Source: Akkermansiaceae bacterium
GTDB lineage: Bacteria > Verrucomicrobiota > Verrucomicrobiia > Verrucomicrobiales > Akkermansiaceae
Assembly (NCBI GenBank): GCA_017857425.1
Contig: JAFMDE010000003.1
Span: 1 to 34,798, forward strand
Direction: 5' to 3'
Length of the DNA: 34,798 nucleotides
Part shown: piece by piece, positions 33,511 to 34,798 of the stretch
Layout: each line of letters begins with the position of its first letter
Position numbering within the stretch: the stretch's first letter is position 1
Program-made: the position numbers and the translations under genes
The notes under the pieces: model-generated
What the model was told of the DNA's origin: nothing
Database searches by the model: none
Seen by the model: the letters and a program-made list of their open reading frames with translations, nothing else

Positions 33511-34320
33511 ATGAAACTTGCCGCCTATATTATTTCCATCGTTATCATTCTCACAGGTGCATGGTTCTCTTACAGCACCATGAGTAAATTTGCTACACTG
33601 CAAGATGATCGTATCGAGCTCGATCAGCAGAACAAAACCCGTAGTGCCTATATCATCAAAACAAAGAAGGAAGCCAAGGACATGGAGACTGAGCGAGATC
33701 AGGTAAAGACCTCACTTGCCGAGGCTGATGCCGAGCTAGGTAACATGGAGGCGAACATCAAACTTACGAAGCGCGAAGCATCGATTTTGAGCGATAAAAT
33801 AGCAGACCAGGATAGGCAGCTTAAAAAAACTCAGGATGTTATTGCCAATATCAAGGCTGCATTTGAGGAATTGGGTGGGGATATTGAGCTGAATCAAGTT
33901 CCGGATCTTATTACAAAACTCGAGGACGATGTGAAAAAAGCGAATAGGGCATTTGAGGATCAACAAATACTCGCTGAATCTTTGAGTGAAAGTGTGGTAG
34001 CCAATGAACAAAAAATTACCGATCTCAACGATCGAATTCAAAAACGAAAGAAGCGCATAGCAGGCAACAAAGCAGAAGGTCGTATTACCGCTACCGACCA
34101 CAACTGGGGTTTTGCCGTCATTGACGTGCCGGACAACATGCCTGTAGATAACACATCCAAGCTGATTGTTAAAAGAGGTGCCGCCTTCATCGGCAAACTG
34201 AGCATTAATGCGATTGAGGGAAAGCGTGTGATAGCAGACATCGACTACCCAAGCATGACGGCAGGTATGGTGGTTCAGCCAGGTGATGCGGTTATTCTGG
34301 CAAAGCCAGTGACCAACTAA
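33511..34320 (+). CDS. Membrane-anchored coiled-coil protein, paralog B
   Basis: A 269-aa protein with the same plan as paralog A: a membrane segment (4-21), coiled coil (about 28-115 and 135-180), a central LNQVPDLITKLEDD (127-140) aligned to LPEPDDLIPKLKRL of A, and a C-terminal beta domain with NWGFAVIDV (198-206) and QPGDAVILAKP (256-266). Overall identity is low, but the order and spacing of landmarks match, so an old tandem duplication is likely. Function is unknown; the topology would suit periplasmic or cytoplasmic scaffolding. It lies convergent to the probable dnaG end, 11 bp apart. Confidence 0.75.
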   Translation: MKLAAYIISIVIILTGAWFSYSTMSKFATLQDDRIELDQQNKTRSAYIIKTKKEAKDMETERDQVKTSLAEADAELGNMEANIKLTKREASILSDKIADQDRQLKKTQDVIANIKAAFEELGGDIELNQVPDLITKLEDDVKKANRAFEDQQILAESLSESVVANEQKITDLNDRIQKRKKRIAGNKAEGRITATDHNWGFAVIDVPDNMPVDNTSKLIVKRGAAFIGKLSINAIEGKRVIADIDYPSMTAGMVVQPGDAVILAKPVTN

Positions 34321-34331
34321 ACAGCGGATTT

Positions 34332-34798
34332 CTATCGAATGAACCTTTGTTGAAGGTTCTTGAGAATATCCTGAAGTTCCTTGGCTTCATTCATCAGGGC
34401 GACCATTTGCTCAGGCCCTAGATCAGGTTGGCGTAGTCTTGCGCGCACTGCGGCCTCTTTATTTTGAAAATGAGTGCTTACTAGCATGGCTGTTGTTTCT
34501 TCAGCGGCACGAACAGGGCTCTTAGGGGTATCTCCAGTGAGGGTGTTGCGCAGAGCTTGCTGGTCATCAGGCTTTAAGGAGGTGAGGTAGGTCTGAATCG
34601 CGGCAGCACTATTGGGGTTGGGTAGTTTAGCAAGAATATCACGCAAGATTGAGCCTCCGGAGAGTGAGCTCAAAGGGTCAACAATGGTTTCAAGTTGTTC
34701 GCCAAGCCAATCCTGTGCATCTTGAGAGGTTAAGGCCAAGTGGCAAAGGTAGGCAATAGATCCGTTCATGGGAGTAGCTTGCACCTTTGGAGTCATTG
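34332..34798 (-). CDS. Probable DNA primase (DnaG) C-terminal part, truncated by the window edge
   Basis: The frame reads through the window end, so only the C-terminal part (about 155 residues) is visible. It is helical, with Pro-Asp-Leu-Gly-Pro-Glu-Gln and KELQDILKNLQQ at the end, resembling the C-terminus of many DnaG primases (helicase-binding region). No catalytic motif is in view, so this is a tentative call. An ATG at 34796 is probably internal. Confidence 0.5.
   Translation of the reverse strand, partial: MTPKVQATPMNGSIAYLCHLALTSQDAQDWLGEQLETIVDPLSSLSGGSILRDILAKLPNPNSAAAIQTYLTSLKPDDQQALRNTLTGDTPKSPVRAAEETTAMLVSTHFQNKEAAVRARLRQPDLGPEQMVALMNEAKELQDILKNLQQRFIR

Overview
The window looks like chromosomal core sequence from a Gram-negative member of the Verrucomicrobiota. 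This is an inference, not a database result. It rests on four points. (1) lpxB sits beside peptidoglycan and cell-shape genes. (2) A TGTTC-N4-(G/A)AACA element precedes recA; TGTTC-N4-GAACA is the LexA motif published for Verrucomicrobia. (3) Several long membrane/coiled-coil proteins and a Pro/Ala-rich tail-anchored protein do not fit proteobacterial or firmicute families. (4) Clear Shine-Dalgarno sequences are rare. I see no insertion sequence, prophage, CRISPR array or integron.

Layout. 1-2.9 kb: a DUF883/YqjD-like helical membrane protein with 11-residue repeats, an MBL-fold hydrolase, and recA read away from it with an SOS-like box and a Ser/Thr/Ala-rich N-terminal extension. 3.0-7.9 kb (minus strand): a HerA/FtsK-type ATPase, a 601-aa membrane protein whose N-terminus looks like a REP-associated (Y1/HUH) transposase that has lost its catalytic histidines, and a DCC-family thiol protein. 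8.0-11.6 kb (plus): a LysM protein, a Pro-rich tail-anchored protein with repeated short motifs, a 30-aa membrane micro-ORF, trxA, a VanZ-like protein and rpmB.

11.6-21.9 kb (minus): a near-continuous ten-gene run, mreB-mreC-mreD-mrdA-rng-(membrane protein)-(LemA neighbour)-lemA-D,D-carboxypeptidase-bioF. It combines the rod/elongasome machinery with an RNase G and an envelope-related tail. rodA is absent. 22.1-27.8 kb: tyrS with a hypothetical partner, tRNA-His, rnc, comF, a CPBP-type membrane protein with degraded active-site motifs, a small hypothetical gene, and trmD, whose stop codon shares a CTAG palindrome with that small gene. 27.9-34.8 kb: lpxB, a membrane-anchored M28-peptidase-like protein lacking metal ligands, tRNA-Ala, rsfS, an MsbA-like ABC exporter, two tandem paralogous 269-aa coiled-coil membrane proteins, and the 3' end of a probable dnaG.

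Most notable signals. (a) The transposase-derived membrane protein, which may be a domesticated RAYT. (b) Three proteins in one window that keep an enzyme fold but have lost catalytic residues (RAYT-like, CPBP-like, M28-like). (c) A shared promoter layout, TTGNNN-16/17-TAYCTC followed by a GC-rich discriminator, upstream of rpmB, tRNA-His and tRNA-Ala. (d) The duplicated coiled-coil pair. (e) The Pro-rich tail-anchored repeat protein with its 30-aa neighbour.
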